Shown: piece by piece, positions 1 through 9,239 of the stretch
Layout of the letters: the number at the start of each line of letters is the position of its first letter
Position numbering within the stretch: position 1 is the first letter of the stretch
From: Flavobacteriaceae bacterium UJ101
GTDB taxonomy: Bacteria; Bacteroidota; Bacteroidia; Flavobacteriales; UJ101
NCBI GenBank assembly: GCA_001880285.1
Contig: CP016269.1
Span: 62,001 to 126,000, forward strand
Reading direction: 5' to 3'
DNA length: 64,000 nucleotides
Program-made: the position numbers and the translations under genes
The notes under the pieces: model-generated
Seen by the model: the letters and a program-made list of their open reading frames with translations, nothing else
The model's database searches: none
What the model was told of the DNA's origin: nothing

Positions 1-411
1 CATATCATGGTCATCTTCTAATCCCACATAATAATTTAAGCTAAAAAACCAACTATTTGAATTATATTGTGTAATTCCAAAAGGTACTTGTGTTAACCCT
101 ATTTGTATTTCATCTTTAGGATTAAAATCATAGGCTATCCAACCTTGCTTTAACATTCCTCCTCCAAAATCATCTGAATACAAACGGTATTCGGCATTTA
201 GTTTAATTCCTTTGTAAGAACCTTTAGCGTTCATTCTAAAAACATCATAGCCAAAATCTCCCCCTCGATCTTGTTGTCCATCTTTCCATGTGGAATAATT
301 ATAATTAAAGCGTAAAGCTCCTCCTAAACGTAGTTCAGGCTTTTCTTGTGAAAAAGCACATGCAGTAATCAACAAGGATAATAATCCCCATTGATATTTT
401 TTAAATATCAT
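1..411 (-). CDS. Outer-membrane porin-like protein, N-terminal part (cut by window edge)
   Basis: This is an open frame reading leftward off the window; its start codon is at 409-411 and 137 codons are visible. Residues 1-20 form a signal peptide ending near a CAFSQE cleavage site. The mature part begins with KPELRLGGALRFNYNY and continues as alternating hydrophobic and polar residues with aromatic ends, the look of beta strands of a porin. Family knowledge: this resembles phosphate-selective porin O/P-type barrels of Bacteroidota. The rest of the protein lies outside the window, so the barrel size and substrate cannot be told. It was found by reading the minus strand because the missing stop hides it from ORF callers. 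Confidence 0.6.
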   Translation of the reverse strand, partial: MIFKKYQWGLLSLLITACAFSQEKPELRLGGALRFNYNYSTWKDGQQDRGGDFGYDVFRMNAKGSYKGIKLNAEYRLYSDDFGGGMLKQGWIAYDFNPKDEIQIGLTQVPFGITQYNSNSWFFSLNYYVGLEDDHDM

Positions 412-702
412 ATTAATACTATTATGGTTTAACTGTTATTATTTGAGATATTTTTCTAAAATATATTAGAAGTGTTTGTTGAAATAAAATAAATTAAATC
501 ATTTCAAATCAGTAAAATAAACTATATATGAAATATTAAATTCCAGGAGGAATAAAACGTTTAGATAGATTTCTAAACACTAAAAATTGAAAGCAATAAA
601 TTCGGTTATTTCTCTTTTTGTGAAGTTTATTTATTCTCATATAAGTGTAAAGGTACAGAAAATAAACTCATTAAAACTTATATTTTCTTATCAATCAAAA
701 AA
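412..702. other. Noncoding AT-rich gap
   Basis: This gap separates the porin start from the stop of the next leftward gene. It holds a small hairpin (GTTTAGA at 559-565 with TCTAAAC at 572-578) and an isolated AGGAGG at 545-550 that is not followed by a start codon. No open frame or consensus promoter box stood out. Confidence 0.5.
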
Positions 703-1269
703 TCATACAGTACTATATAGCTCTCTTTTATTTAAAAAAACCAATGTAATTATATAAAGTAATACAATTGCAAAAGGAATTATAACGAAACGATCATCAG
801 GAAAAACATACCATAAAAGTACACAAACAAGTGTTCGAGCTACTGAATGGAAAATTCCTACCCAATGTTTGATAATCCATGAAAAAGGGACCCACATAGT
901 TCCTGTTAAAATCCCTACCGTTAAGGGCAAAGAAGTATAGTCTTGTAGAAAAAAAGGAATGGCAATTGAATAAATCAAAACAGCCTGTCCTACTGAAAAT
1001 AGAAAAAGCGTATCAAATGTATTTTTAGGCTTTGTTTTATCTAAAAAATTTTCCCCTGTAAACTTTGATATAAATAAAGCTAAATATACAATACTCCCTG
1101 TTCCAATGAATAAAATCCATACGGTTGTTTCTACAGGAAATACAAGACCTGAAACACCTATTATCAACCAAATAATTAATCCTGATAAAGGAGTAGCTAT
1201 AAATTTTCTATTAGCAAATTCTTCACGCTGTTCTTCTAATGTTCTCTTCGTTTTAGTATTAGTGTTCAT
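703..1269 (-). CDS. Integral membrane protein, possibly DUF7010-like
   Basis: The protein has 188 residues. A charged N-terminus with RTLEEQREEF (about 10-19) precedes roughly six hydrophobic segments spread from residue 25 to 180, which places it in the inner membrane. A conserved-looking WIIKHWVG stretch lies near residue 135. No catalytic motif is visible. The length and the N-terminal LEEQREEFANRKF pattern recall the DUF7010 family of uncharacterised membrane proteins, but that assignment is from memory of the family and is tentative. The gene sits alone between the porin and the purD terminator, in the same direction as both. Confidence 0.55.
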   Translation of the reverse strand: MNTNTKTKRTLEEQREEFANRKFIATPLSGLIIWLIIGVSGLVFPVETTVWILFIGTGSIVYLALFISKFTGENFLDKTKPKNTFDTLFLFSVGQAVLIYSIAIPFFLQDYTSLPLTVGILTGTMWVPFSWIIKHWVGIFHSVARTLVCVLLWYVFPDDRFVIIPFAIVLLYIITLVFLNKRELYSTV

Positions 1270-1371
1270 TTTTCTTACTATTTAGATTGGGTATAAGATA
1301 CTATATATTTTCAAGTCTTACTGTAACTATCATAATATACATTACATTAAAAACACCCCATCTACTCAAAT

Positions 1372-1407
1372 AAAAAAACCTTATTGAATCCTTGATTCAA
1401 TAAGGTT
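1372..1407 (-). terminator. Intrinsic terminator of the purine operon
   Basis: A perfect 14-bp stem (AACCTTATTGAATC at 1377-1390 pairs with 1394-1407) has a 3-nt loop. On the minus strand it is followed by a run of T residues (the A-run at 1372-1378). It lies about 30 nt after the purD stop. Confidence 0.85.
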
Positions 1408-1435
1408 ATCTATATATTATTTTAAATAGACCGTA

Positions 1436-2668
1436 TTACAAACCTATATCTTCTCGGTAATACTTAAAGTCAAAACGAATCTTCTTTACATTATCATAGG
1501 CTACTTTTCGAGCTTCTTCTAATGTATCACCATAGCCCACCACATTAATTACACGTCCTCCTGAAGTAATTTGTTTTCCATCTATAAGCTTTGCTCCTGC
1601 AATGTAATAATCAGTATCTACATTATTTAGCCCTGAAATTTCAAAACCTTTATCATAATTCATTGGATAACCTCCAGAAACCATTACTACACAACAAGAA
1701 TGTTGTGGTTTCCATTTTACTGATAATGATTCTTGATTCAATGCTTTTTCTGTAATTTCTAATAAATTGGATTCCATTAATGGCAAAACGGCTTGTGTTT
1801 CAGGATCCCCCATTCGTAAGTTATATTCTAACGAATAAACTCCTTTATCTGTAATCATTAAACCAAAGAAAATCACACCTGAAAAAATTAAATCTTCTTC
1901 TAACAAGCCTTTTAGTGTAGGATTTAAAATATCCTCTATAAAAGCATAATTCACTTCATCTGTTACATAAGGGTTTGGTGCAATAACACCCATACCTCCT
2001 GTATTTAAACCCGTTTCACCTTCACCTATTTTCTTATGATCTTTAGCTGAAATAAATGGAATAATTTCTTTACCATTAAAATACGAAAGTATTGAAGCTT
2101 CTTTTCCTTCTAAAAATTCCTCAATTACAACCGTATTCCCTGAATCTCCAAAGATTTTATCTTTCATGATTTCTTTTAAAGTTTCTTCGGCTGTTTCTTG
2201 GTCATGACAAATAACAACCCCTTTTCCAGCGGCCAATCCATCTGCCTTAATTACAGTAGGATAAGGACATTCTGCTAAATAATCTTTAGCGGCATAATAG
2301 CCTGTGAATGTTTTATAAGCAGCCGTTTTCACACCATACTTAGCCATAAACTCTTTAGCAAAGGCTTTACTTCCTTCTAATTGAGCTGCTTTTTGATTGG
2401 GTCCAAAAATCTTCAATCCTTTTGCTTGAAACTGATCTACAATCCCTTCCACCAACAAAGCTTCAGATCCTACCATTGTTAAATCAATACGTTCTACCTC
2501 AGCAAATTGTACTAATTCCGTAACAGTATTTGCAGAAATATTGGTTCCAATTTGAGCCGTTCCTCCATTACCTGTTGCAAAATACAATTGTACAGAGGGA
2601 TTATCTTTTAAAATCTTTTTTCCAATGGCATGCTCTCTACCACCACTTCCTATAATTAATATTTTCAT
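1436..2668 (-). CDS. purD: Phosphoribosylamine-glycine ligase
   Basis: This 410-residue cytoplasmic enzyme joins glycine to phosphoribosylamine with ATP, the second step of de novo purine synthesis. The N-terminus carries the family signature GSGGREHAIGKK (about 7-18), the ATP-grasp core shows KADGLAAGKGV (about 141-151) and NTGGMGVIAPNP (about 223-234), and the metal-binding LRMGDPETQAV follows near 285. The length is close to the family norm of about 420. It is the last gene of a leftward purN-purH-dinB-purD group and starts 1 nt after the DinB stop, so the two are almost certainly co-translated. A strong terminator follows. Confidence 0.97.
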   Translation of the reverse strand: MKILIIGSGGREHAIGKKILKDNPSVQLYFATGNGGTAQIGTNISANTVTELVQFAEVERIDLTMVGSEALLVEGIVDQFQAKGLKIFGPNQKAAQLEGSKAFAKEFMAKYGVKTAAYKTFTGYYAAKDYLAECPYPTVIKADGLAAGKGVVICHDQETAEETLKEIMKDKIFGDSGNTVVIEEFLEGKEASILSYFNGKEIIPFISAKDHKKIGEGETGLNTGGMGVIAPNPYVTDEVNYAFIEDILNPTLKGLLEEDLIFSGVIFFGLMITDKGVYSLEYNLRMGDPETQAVLPLMESNLLEITEKALNQESLSVKWKPQHSCCVVMVSGGYPMNYDKGFEISGLNNVDTDYYIAGAKLIDGKQITSGGRVINVVGYGDTLEEARKVAYDNVKKIRFDFKYYREDIGL

Positions 2669-2669
2669 T

Positions 2670-3164
2670 TTACATTCTTTTGAAATATTTATCTTCTATA
2701 ACTGTTACATGATGCAAAACATGTCCACAAATAATCTTAATCATATCTTCTACAGACATTTCAATGTCATTTGCTTTTCCTCTTTTGTTATAATCTTTTA
2801 ACTCTAAACTCTCTACCAGTGTTCTAGTAGATTGTCGCACTGCTTTAAATTCTTTTAATAAAGCTTCTTTGGTTCGAGTGTTAGCTCTTGAGTTTACGAC
2901 ATATTCATCTTCTTCAAAACTTAATAAGTTTTGTTTTTCTTCTCTTGCAAAGCATAATAAACGATAAGATAATATGCGTTCCGTATCATTAATATGTTGA
3001 ATCACTTGTTTAATAGTCCATTTGTTTTCATCATAAGCATACATCATATCCTTGTCTGATAAACTGGAAACCACTTCTAGCAAAGCTTGTTCACTTATTT
3101 GTAAACCTTCTTCTATAGTTATAATACGATCAACATAACGTTGATAAAATAGTGGTAAGCTCAT
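2670..3164 (-). CDS. DinB family protein
   Basis: The 164-residue protein fits the DinB/YfiT four-helix bundle family, whose members bind a divalent metal with three His and are often thiol-dependent transferases. Visible elements are KWTIKQVIQHINDTERIL (first His, near residue 55), helical charged stretches, and the C-terminal CGHVLHHVTVIEDKYF block that supplies the remaining His ligands. DinB members with the phrase WTIKQVIQHINDTERI are common in Bacteroidota. Its substrate is unknown. It sits between purH and purD in the same direction, 1 nt before purD, so it is transcribed as part of the purine operon although no role in purine synthesis is known. Confidence 0.85.
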   Translation of the reverse strand: MSLPLFYQRYVDRIITIEEGLQISEQALLEVVSSLSDKDMMYAYDENKWTIKQVIQHINDTERILSYRLLCFAREEKQNLLSFEEDEYVVNSRANTRTKEALLKEFKAVRQSTRTLVESLELKDYNKRGKANDIEMSVEDMIKIICGHVLHHVTVIEDKYFKRM

Positions 3165-3212
3165 TATTCAAATTATTTGTTTCTTAATTAATTCTTCTTA
3201 TCAAGATATTAT

Positions 3213-3248
3213 AATTCTTAGATTCCAAAATAAATTCGGAATGACAAT
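3213..3248. repeat. Small intergenic palindrome of the GTCATTCCGAA...GGAATCT type
   Basis: Read on the minus strand this is GTCATTCCGAATTTATTTTGGAATCTAAG-like, with ATTCC at 3222-3226 facing GGAAT at 3238-3242. Words of this form recur as dispersed hairpin repeats between genes in many Bacteroidota genomes. It is the only copy seen in the window, between purH and the DinB gene. Confidence 0.5.
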
Positions 3249-3274
3249 CCAATCCGCTCAACTATCAACTAAAT

Positions 3275-4786
3275 TTAGTGTTTAAAATGACGCATTCCTG
3301 TACACACCATAGGGATTTTATGCTCATTACAAGCTTCTATACTTTCCGTATCACGAATAGATCCTCCAGGCTGAATAATACCTACAATACCTTTTTCTGC
3401 TGCAGTATCCACTACATCACGAAAAGGGAAAAAGGCATCAGAGGCTAATACTAAATCATGAGTTTGTTTCTCTTGAGCACGTTCAATGGCTTGTTTCGCT
3501 GCCCAAATACGATTGGTTTCTCCTGTTCCAACACCTAATGCTTGTTGACCACTTGCAATTACAATAGCATTACTTTTCACATGTTTAATCACTTTTTGAG
3601 CAAAAATCATATCGTCCATTTGCTGCTTTGTTGGTTGAACCTCTGTAACTACTTTAATATCATCTGAGAAAGCATTATCTACGTCTTGAACTAATAACCC
3701 TCCATCTACTTTTACATATTCTATTTGATCTGCTACTGGTGAATTTACTTTTATGATACGTAAATTCTTTTTCTTCTTCAAAATTTCCAGAGCATCTTTT
3801 GAAAAAGCAGGTGCTATCACTATTTCTAAAAAGATTTTATTCAATTCTTCTGCAGTTTCAGCATTTACTTCTTTATTAAAAGCAACAATACCTCCAAAAA
3901 TGGAAATAGGATCACAATCGTGTGCTTTTTTATAAGCTGTTAGCATATCAGAATCAATGGCTACTCCACACGGTGTACTATGCTTCACTGCACAACATGT
4001 TGTCTCTTCAAATTCACAAACTACTTTATAAGCCATATCCATGTCACGGATATTATTAAAAGAAAGTTCTTTACCATGAAGTTGTTCCATATCTTTTAAC
4101 GTTCCTGTTCCAATGGTATCAACATAAAATGCTGATTTTTGGTGAGGATTTTCTCCATAACGTAAATCCATTACTTTTTTATAAGATGCATTTACATATT
4201 GAGGATAATCATCTTGTAATAACATAGTAGATATTGCAGCATCATAAGCAGATGTCAAGTTAAATACTTTACCAGCTAATTTTTTACGTGTTTCAAATGA
4301 TGTTTCTCCTTTCTCATCCAATTCTTTCTGAACTATTTCATAATCTTCTACATTTGAAATAACTGTAACATCAAAAAATGATTTTGCAGCAGCACGCAAC
4401 ATAGTAGGACCTCCAATATCAATAAATTCAACCAATTCTTCTAATTGTAATTCTTTTTGAGCATTTTCAAAGAAAGGATATAAATTAACTACTACCATAT
4501 CAATAGTACCTATATTATGTTCAGTCAAAGTCGTCATATGATCTTCTTTATCGCGCTTTGCCAAAATCCCTCCATGAATCATTGGATTTAATGTTTTCAC
4601 GCGACCATCTAAAATTTCTGGAAAATGAGTTACCTCTGAAATGTTAATTGCTTTAACTCCATTTTCTACTAAATGCTTATAAGTTCCACCTGTAGAAATA
4701 ATTTCATAATTCTTACTTTCTAAAAATTTAGCTAAATCAACACAATTTGTTTTGTCTGAAACACTTATTAATGCTCTTTTATTCAT
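3275..4786 (-). CDS. purH: Bifunctional AICAR transformylase/IMP cyclohydrolase
   Basis: The 503-residue cytoplasmic enzyme carries out the last two steps to IMP. The N-terminal MGS-like cyclohydrolase domain (about 1-190) starts [10 protein letters not shown] and contains STGGTYKHL and [15 protein letters not shown]. The transformylase domain (about 200-503) contains [24 protein letters not shown] near 260 with the catalytic Lys-His pair, [13 protein letters not shown], and ends with [12 protein letters not shown]. All expected blocks are present at normal spacing and length. It follows purN with 25 nt between them on the minus strand, and 110 nt holding an intergenic palindrome separates it from the DinB gene. 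Confidence 0.98.
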   Translation of the reverse strand: MNKRALISVSDKTNCVDLAKFLESKNYEIISTGGTYKHLVENGVKAINISEVTHFPEILDGRVKTLNPMIHGGILAKRDKEDHMTTLTEHNIGTIDMVVVNLYPFFENAQKELQLEELVEFIDIGGPTMLRAAAKSFFDVTVISNVEDYEIVQKELDEKGETSFETRKKLAGKVFNLTSAYDAAISTMLLQDDYPQYVNASYKKVMDLRYGENPHQKSAFYVDTIGTGTLKDMEQLHGKELSFNNIRDMDMAYKVVCEFEETTCCAVKHSTPCGVAIDSDMLTAYKKAHDCDPISIFGGIVAFNKEVNAETAEELNKIFLEIVIAPAFSKDALEILKKKKNLRIIKVNSPVADQIEYVKVDGGLLVQDVDNAFSDDIKVVTEVQPTKQQMDDMIFAQKVIKHVKSNAIVIASGQQALGVGTGETNRIWAAKQAIERAQEKQTHDLVLASDAFFPFRDVVDTAAEKGIVGIIQPGGSIRDTESIEACNEHKIPMVCTGMRHFKH

Positions 4787-4811
4787 CTCTTTACTTTATT
4801 CTTTTAAATGC

Positions 4812-5387
4812 TTATTTAATTTTATTATTTTTTACTAGTACTCGAATGGCTTCTACTAAAATAATATGCTCTATTTTTTGTATTTTCTTTTTTAAAGAAT
4901 CAATTGTTTCATATTCATCAATACTACATGATTTTTGAAGAATAATAGCTCCTTTATCAACTTCACCTGTTACAAAATGGACAGTTGCACCACTTTCTTT
5001 TTCTTTATGATCTAAAACGGCACGATGCACATGATCACCATACATACCAACACCACCATATTTAGGCAATAATGAAGGATGCAAATTGATTATTCTATTC
5101 GACCATTTTTGACAAAAATCGGTAGGTATAATCGATAAAAAACCTGCTAAAACAATAAAATCTACTTCCGAAGATAGTAGATCATCTATTTGTTGAAACA
5201 TAGTTTTATCTTTTCTATAAAATTGATAGGAAGGTATTTGATGTTTTTTAGCTCTTTCAATCCCATAGCATGCTCTATCAGCTATTACAGATTGAATTTT
5301 CACTTGTTCCAAACTGCCATTTTCTATAGAATCAATAATAACTTGTAGGTTGCTTCCATTACCAGAAACGAATACGGCTATTTTCAT
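4812..5387 (-). CDS. purN: Phosphoribosylglycinamide formyltransferase
   Basis: This 191-residue enzyme transfers a formyl group from 10-formyl-THF to GAR, step three of purine synthesis. Signs are the N-terminal FVSGNGSNLQVIID (about 6-19), the catalytic Asn and His in INLHPSLLPKYGG (near 102-114), and SGATVHFVTGEVDKGAIILQ with the catalytic Asp. In many homologues GRGVYG replaces the GVGMYGDHVH seen here, a small variation at the folate loop. It is the first gene of the leftward purine group, so a promoter is expected in the 378-nt AT-rich gap upstream; no clear TAnnTTTG box was found there on the minus strand. Confidence 0.95.
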   Translation of the reverse strand: MKIAVFVSGNGSNLQVIIDSIENGSLEQVKIQSVIADRACYGIERAKKHQIPSYQFYRKDKTMFQQIDDLLSSEVDFIVLAGFLSIIPTDFCQKWSNRIINLHPSLLPKYGGVGMYGDHVHRAVLDHKEKESGATVHFVTGEVDKGAIILQKSCSIDEYETIDSLKKKIQKIEHIILVEAIRVLVKNNKIK

Positions 5388-5765
5388 TTGGTAAATTTAA
5401 TTCTTCCCTAATTTTTATTACTTTTTTCAATGTTAAGAGAACTTTAAATATTCCAATATAAATTCTTACAAATCAATTTAACAACCCTTTCATTTAATTT
5501 AACAATCTTTTTTATCATTCTATAGTTAAAATTCAATAATTATTTTATAATACTTTAACTTTATATACTTATATCAATTATATTTGTATCAATAAATGAG
5601 TATTACATCTAAAAAATGTTAAAAAACTAAATTATTATTTAATAATCTAATGCTAATATATAGAATAAACTTTCACAAATTTTTATTCATTATTTAATAT
5701 TTAAATATCTTATTTAAAACGAGTTTTACTAAAAATACGGACAAACAACTAAAAACACAATAAAA
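5388..5765. other. Divergent AT-rich intergenic region
   Basis: This gap separates the leftward purine operon from the rightward exported-protein run and must hold promoters for both. A rightward -7-like box TATATTTG is at 5579-5586 but no TTG lies at the right distance. No gene, strong hairpin or repeat was seen. Confidence 0.5.
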
Positions 5766-7523
5766 ATGAAACGTCTCTTTTTAAGCTTACTAACAACTAT
5801 TACACTAATTAGTTGTCAAAACAAGCAACAAAACAGTACTTCATCAGTGCAAGAAACCAAAACCCAAGACTCAAATGCAACTCTATTTTATGGAGGAACA
5901 ATTATTACAATGGAAAAGGAAGGAGAAACAACTGAGGCTGTTGTGACTCAAAATGGAGAAATTGCTTTTACCGGATCATTAGCTGATGCTCAAAAAGCCT
6001 TTCCTAATGCTAAAAAGCATGATTTGCATGGAGAAACCATGATGCCTGGTTTTATAGAACCACATGTACACCCTTCTATTGCAGCAACTATGCTACCTAA
6101 TGAAATCATTGCTCCTTACGATTGGGTATTACCTACCGAAACTAAAAAAGGGGTTTCAGGGCATGATGCGTATATTGATCGTATCACTAAATCCATTCAT
6201 GAAAATGCCAAAGAAAACGAAATGTATTTTATTTGGGGATATCATCCTCTATGGCATGGAGAATTATCCCGAGATATTTTGAACAAAATCTCACCTGATA
6301 TACCTGTTGGTATTATTCATCGCTCATTTCATGAAATCTACCTTAATGATAAAGCAATTGAAAAATTAGGTATAACAGAAGAAGATTTTAAAGGAAATCC
6401 ACAAGTAGAATGGGAAAAAGGGCATTTCTTCGAAGGAGGATGGCTTGCTTTAGTTCCTAAAATGGCTCCTATACTATTAGAACCTAATCGTTATATGAAA
6501 GGTTTAGGAATTATGACGCAATTAATTCAAAAAAATGGAATTACTACAATTGCTGAACCTGATTTTCCTAGTTCTGACTTTGATGGTGAATATTCTTTAT
6601 TAAAAAAAGAAATGGATAAAAATCCTCCATATAGTTGTTACTTAATCCCTAATGGAACTCAACTAAGGGGCATGAAAGGAGGTGATGACAAAGCAATGGC
6701 TTTTATGGAAACACTTCCAGAAACTTATAACACATCAAATATTACTTTTTTACCTAAACAAGTAAAATTATTTGCTGATGGAGCTATTTATTCGCAGCTT
6801 ATGCAAATGAAAGAACCTTATACCGACGGTCATCATGGAGAATGGATGACACCTCCAAACGAATTACTAAGTCAATTGAAACAATATTGGACCAATGATT
6901 ATAAAATACATATCCATACCAACGGAGATTTGGCTGTAGATGGAATTATCATGGTAGTTGATTCTCTTCAAAAATATAAAGCTCGAAAAGATCATCGTTT
7001 CACAGGACATCATTTAGGTTATTTTTCAGATGCTCAGGCACAAAGAATTGCAGATCTTGGTATGGAAGCATCCGTTAATCCTTATTATTTATGGGCTCTT
7101 TCAGATAAATATGCTGAACATGGTTTAGGGAAAGATCGTGCTGAAAATTTAGAACGAATTAAATCTCTTACAGACCGTCAAGTACCCGTTTCTTTCCATT
7201 CTGATTTTTCCATGGCTCCAATAGAACCTTTAACCTTAGCATGGACAGCAATCAATCGTATAACTTCGCAAGGCAGTAAATTTTCTCAAGATCAACGAAT
7301 TGATGTTTACACAGCAATGAAAGCCATTACACTTGACGCCGCGAGAACTTTAAATCTTGAAAATAAAATAGGTTCTATTAAAAAAGGTAAAGAAGCTGAC
7401 TTTGTTATACTAAAAGAAAATCCATTTACAATAGATCCTGTAAAAATTAAAGATATAACCATATTAGGAACGGTTTATAAAGGACAATTTCACCCTAATA
7501 AAGCCAATAATCTAAAAAAATAA
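5766..7523 (+). CDS. Exported amidohydrolase lipoprotein, YtcJ-like (first paralogue)
   Basis: The 585-residue protein starts with a lipoprotein signal (LISCQNKQ, lipid Cys at 17) and is expected outside the inner membrane. It belongs to the amidohydrolase_3/YtcJ group of TIM-barrel metal hydrolases: EPHVHPSIAA (HxH near 98) supplies metal ligands, IHIHTNGDLAVDG (near 380) and GHHLGYFSDAQ (near 417) the later His residues, and FHSDFSMAP (near 480) the final Asp. The C-terminus LGSIKKGKEADFVIL is typical of the superfamily's second beta domain. The natural substrate is unknown; family members hydrolyse amide or cyclic amide bonds. It heads a run of exported proteins and has a paralogue at 10127-11863. 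Confidence 0.88.
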   Translation: MKRLFLSLLTTITLISCQNKQQNSTSSVQETKTQDSNATLFYGGTIITMEKEGETTEAVVTQNGEIAFTGSLADAQKAFPNAKKHDLHGETMMPGFIEPHVHPSIAATMLPNEIIAPYDWVLPTETKKGVSGHDAYIDRITKSIHENAKENEMYFIWGYHPLWHGELSRDILNKISPDIPVGIIHRSFHEIYLNDKAIEKLGITEEDFKGNPQVEWEKGHFFEGGWLALVPKMAPILLEPNRYMKGLGIMTQLIQKNGITTIAEPDFPSSDFDGEYSLLKKEMDKNPPYSCYLIPNGTQLRGMKGGDDKAMAFMETLPETYNTSNITFLPKQVKLFADGAIYSQLMQMKEPYTDGHHGEWMTPPNELLSQLKQYWTNDYKIHIHTNGDLAVDGIIMVVDSLQKYKARKDHRFTGHHLGYFSDAQAQRIADLGMEASVNPYYLWALSDKYAEHGLGKDRAENLERIKSLTDRQVPVSFHSDFSMAPIEPLTLAWTAINRITSQGSKFSQDQRIDVYTAMKAITLDAARTLNLENKIGSIKKGKEADFVILKENPFTIDPVKIKDITILGTVYKGQFHPNKANNLKK

Positions 7524-7527
7524 ACGT

Positions 7528-8376
7528 ATGAAAAGGAATCATTTTATCACTTTTATTGGAATTCTAGCTTTTCTGGTAGCATGTAAATCAGTTGAAATGC
7601 CTGGAATTTCAAAAAGTCCAACCCATACTCATCGATACAATCAAGTGGTTTGGCACGACTTAATTACACCTGATATACAAGAAGCTAAAGATTTTTATGG
7701 TTCTATTTTTGGATGGACTTTTGAAGACTTTAAAATTGGTGGAAAAAATTATGTTATGATATCACATCATAATGAATATATAGGAGGCATGATTGAAATG
7801 CCTTCTTCTGAATCCTCTATATGGATTGCTTCTATTTCAATGGACAACATTGATGAACAAGCAGAAAAAGTCGTCAAAAATGGAGGAAAAATTCTTTTAA
7901 AACCCATAACCATCCCAGGAAGAGGAAGACAAGTTATTTTAGAAGGAAATCAAGGAGAAAAATTCTCCTTGATTAATTCTTCACAAGGTGATGCTTCGTT
8001 AAAAACAACAACTCCAAATGGTAATTGGCTTTGGATGGAACTTTGGGCAAATGATACTTCTAAAGCTCACAATTTTTATAACAAAGCCTTCTATACGAAT
8101 ATTGAACAAACTACTTCCGACGGAAGACCTTATTGGATTTTTAAATCTAAAGGGAAAAAAGCAGGTGGTATGATTCAAAATCCTCTTACAAATGTTGGCT
8201 CACAATGGATTCCTTACATACAAATGGATAATCCATCAAATATTATTGATAAAATAGCAGCAAATAAGGGATATGTTATTTTAAAGCCTGAACCATCTAT
8301 ACGAAAAGGATCTGTTGGAATTTTTCAAGATCCTAAAGGGGCTATTATCTGTTTACAATCATGGAATAATAACTAA
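7528..8376 (+). CDS. VOC-fold (glyoxalase-like) lipoprotein
   Basis: The 282-residue protein has a lipoprotein signal (FLVACKSVE, Cys near 19) and two tandem vicinal-oxygen-chelate domains, about residues 38-150 and 165-280. Each begins with a motif of the type VVWHDLITPDIQEAKDFYGSIFGWTF or WLWMELWANDTSKAHNFYNKAF and closes near FQDPKGAIICL. Such two-domain proteins resemble the hydroxylase/glyoxalase-like CFP-30B group. In the second domain the first expected metal ligand is Glu rather than His. It starts 4 nt after the first amidohydrolase and is surely in the same transcript. Being a lipoprotein is unusual for a VOC protein and suggests it acts on a periplasmic or surface compound. Confidence 0.85.
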   Translation: MKRNHFITFIGILAFLVACKSVEMPGISKSPTHTHRYNQVVWHDLITPDIQEAKDFYGSIFGWTFEDFKIGGKNYVMISHHNEYIGGMIEMPSSESSIWIASISMDNIDEQAEKVVKNGGKILLKPITIPGRGRQVILEGNQGEKFSLINSSQGDASLKTTTPNGNWLWMELWANDTSKAHNFYNKAFYTNIEQTTSDGRPYWIFKSKGKKAGGMIQNPLTNVGSQWIPYIQMDNPSNIIDKIAANKGYVILKPEPSIRKGSVGIFQDPKGAIICLQSWNNN

Positions 8377-8386
8377 AAAAGAAATT

Positions 8387-8572
8387 ATGAACAATTTAAA
8401 AAAAATAATATATTCCTTTATTATCCTTCTCTTCATCTTAAGTTTGACTAATTGTGCAAATGCTCGCTGGTCTACTAACGCAGGAGTTGACGTCATTTGG
8501 GGATCTCATGGCCCTAAAATCAGACCTAATCTTAGTGTTGATTTATATAATGGAGGAAGATTACATCATTAA
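8387..8572 (+). CDS. Small lipoprotein of 61 residues
   Basis: The ATG at 8387 was chosen because it begins a clean signal peptide with lipobox LTNCAN (Cys near 21); the longer open frame upstream overlaps the VOC gene. The mature peptide is only about 40 residues and contains STNAGVDVIWGSHGPKIRPN and a terminal GGRLHH. No family is recognised, although a short lipoprotein with the phrase GVDVIWGPHGPRI-like is something expected of small conserved Bacteroidota lipoproteins. It is 10 nt after the VOC gene and 21 nt before the next, so it belongs to the same operon. Confidence 0.6.
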   Translation: MNNLKKIIYSFIILLFILSLTNCANARWSTNAGVDVIWGSHGPKIRPNLSVDLYNGGRLHH

Positions 8573-8593
8573 ACTTAACAAAATAATATAAGT

Positions 8594-9229
8594 ATGAAAA
8601 AATCAACCTTTTTTCTAAAGTCGCTATTTCTATTTTTTCTCATTGGTTGTTTAAATGACGACTCAATAGATATAGCTTCTTATGATAGTGTTAAAGTAAC
8701 TTATACTGAAGAATATTGGAATAATAACAATCCTAAAACCTATTATCTTGATAATACCATTAGGTGGCTAGAAAACCAAGATGGATTTGGAAATTCAAAT
8801 CCATCCATTACGAGAGTTTATGATGATACTATTTTATCAAGTATTCAACAAAATATGAACGATTTAGGTTATACTCAATTAGCTGTAATCGATTCATCGA
8901 CCCCACCTGATCTTATTATCTCAGCCCAAGCCTTGGCTACTACTTTTACTGATATTGATATTATTTGGGATGATTGGTATAACTGGTGGGATTTTTACGA
9001 TCCTTGGTATCCAGGTGGGTACTACCCTATTATTTACCAATGGACCGAAGGAACTGTACTCATTGAAATGGGAGATTATGCTTCCTTAGATTCACAGAAT
9101 AAAAAAATTGATATCGTTTGGGCTACAGGAATTAATGGTTTAGTTAGAGAGAATCAAATTGGAAATGTAAATTTTATACAAAATAAAGTTGATGAAGCTT
9201 TTGATCAATCACCATATTTAAAAAATTAA
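8594..9229 (+). CDS. DUF4136 lipoprotein
   Basis: The 211-residue protein has a lipoprotein signal (FLIGCLND, Cys near 18) and a body fitting DUF4136: YDSVKVTYTEEYW near the start, paired strands around TYYLDNTIRWL, a helix with ILSSIQQNMNDLGYTQ (about 86-102), PPDLIISAQA, an aromatic stretch (WDDWYNWWDFYDPWYPGGYY, about 131-150), and GTVLIEMGDYAS then KKIDIVWATGINGLV. DUF4136 proteins are envelope lipoproteins of unknown role. The tryptophan/tyrosine-rich insert is typical of the family's middle loop. It lies 21 nt after the small lipoprotein and 10 nt before the barrel gene. Confidence 0.85.
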   Translation: MKKSTFFLKSLFLFFLIGCLNDDSIDIASYDSVKVTYTEEYWNNNNPKTYYLDNTIRWLENQDGFGNSNPSITRVYDDTILSSIQQNMNDLGYTQLAVIDSSTPPDLIISAQALATTFTDIDIIWDDWYNWWDFYDPWYPGGYYPIIYQWTEGTVLIEMGDYASLDSQNKKIDIVWATGINGLVRENQIGNVNFIQNKVDEAFDQSPYLKN

Positions 9230-9239
9230 AAAACACCTT

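Noticed and set aside
545-550. AGGAGG, a perfect Shine-Dalgarno-like word (another at 10088-10095)
   Set aside because: Neither is within 15 nt of a start codon, and genes in this window do not use such sites; likely chance.
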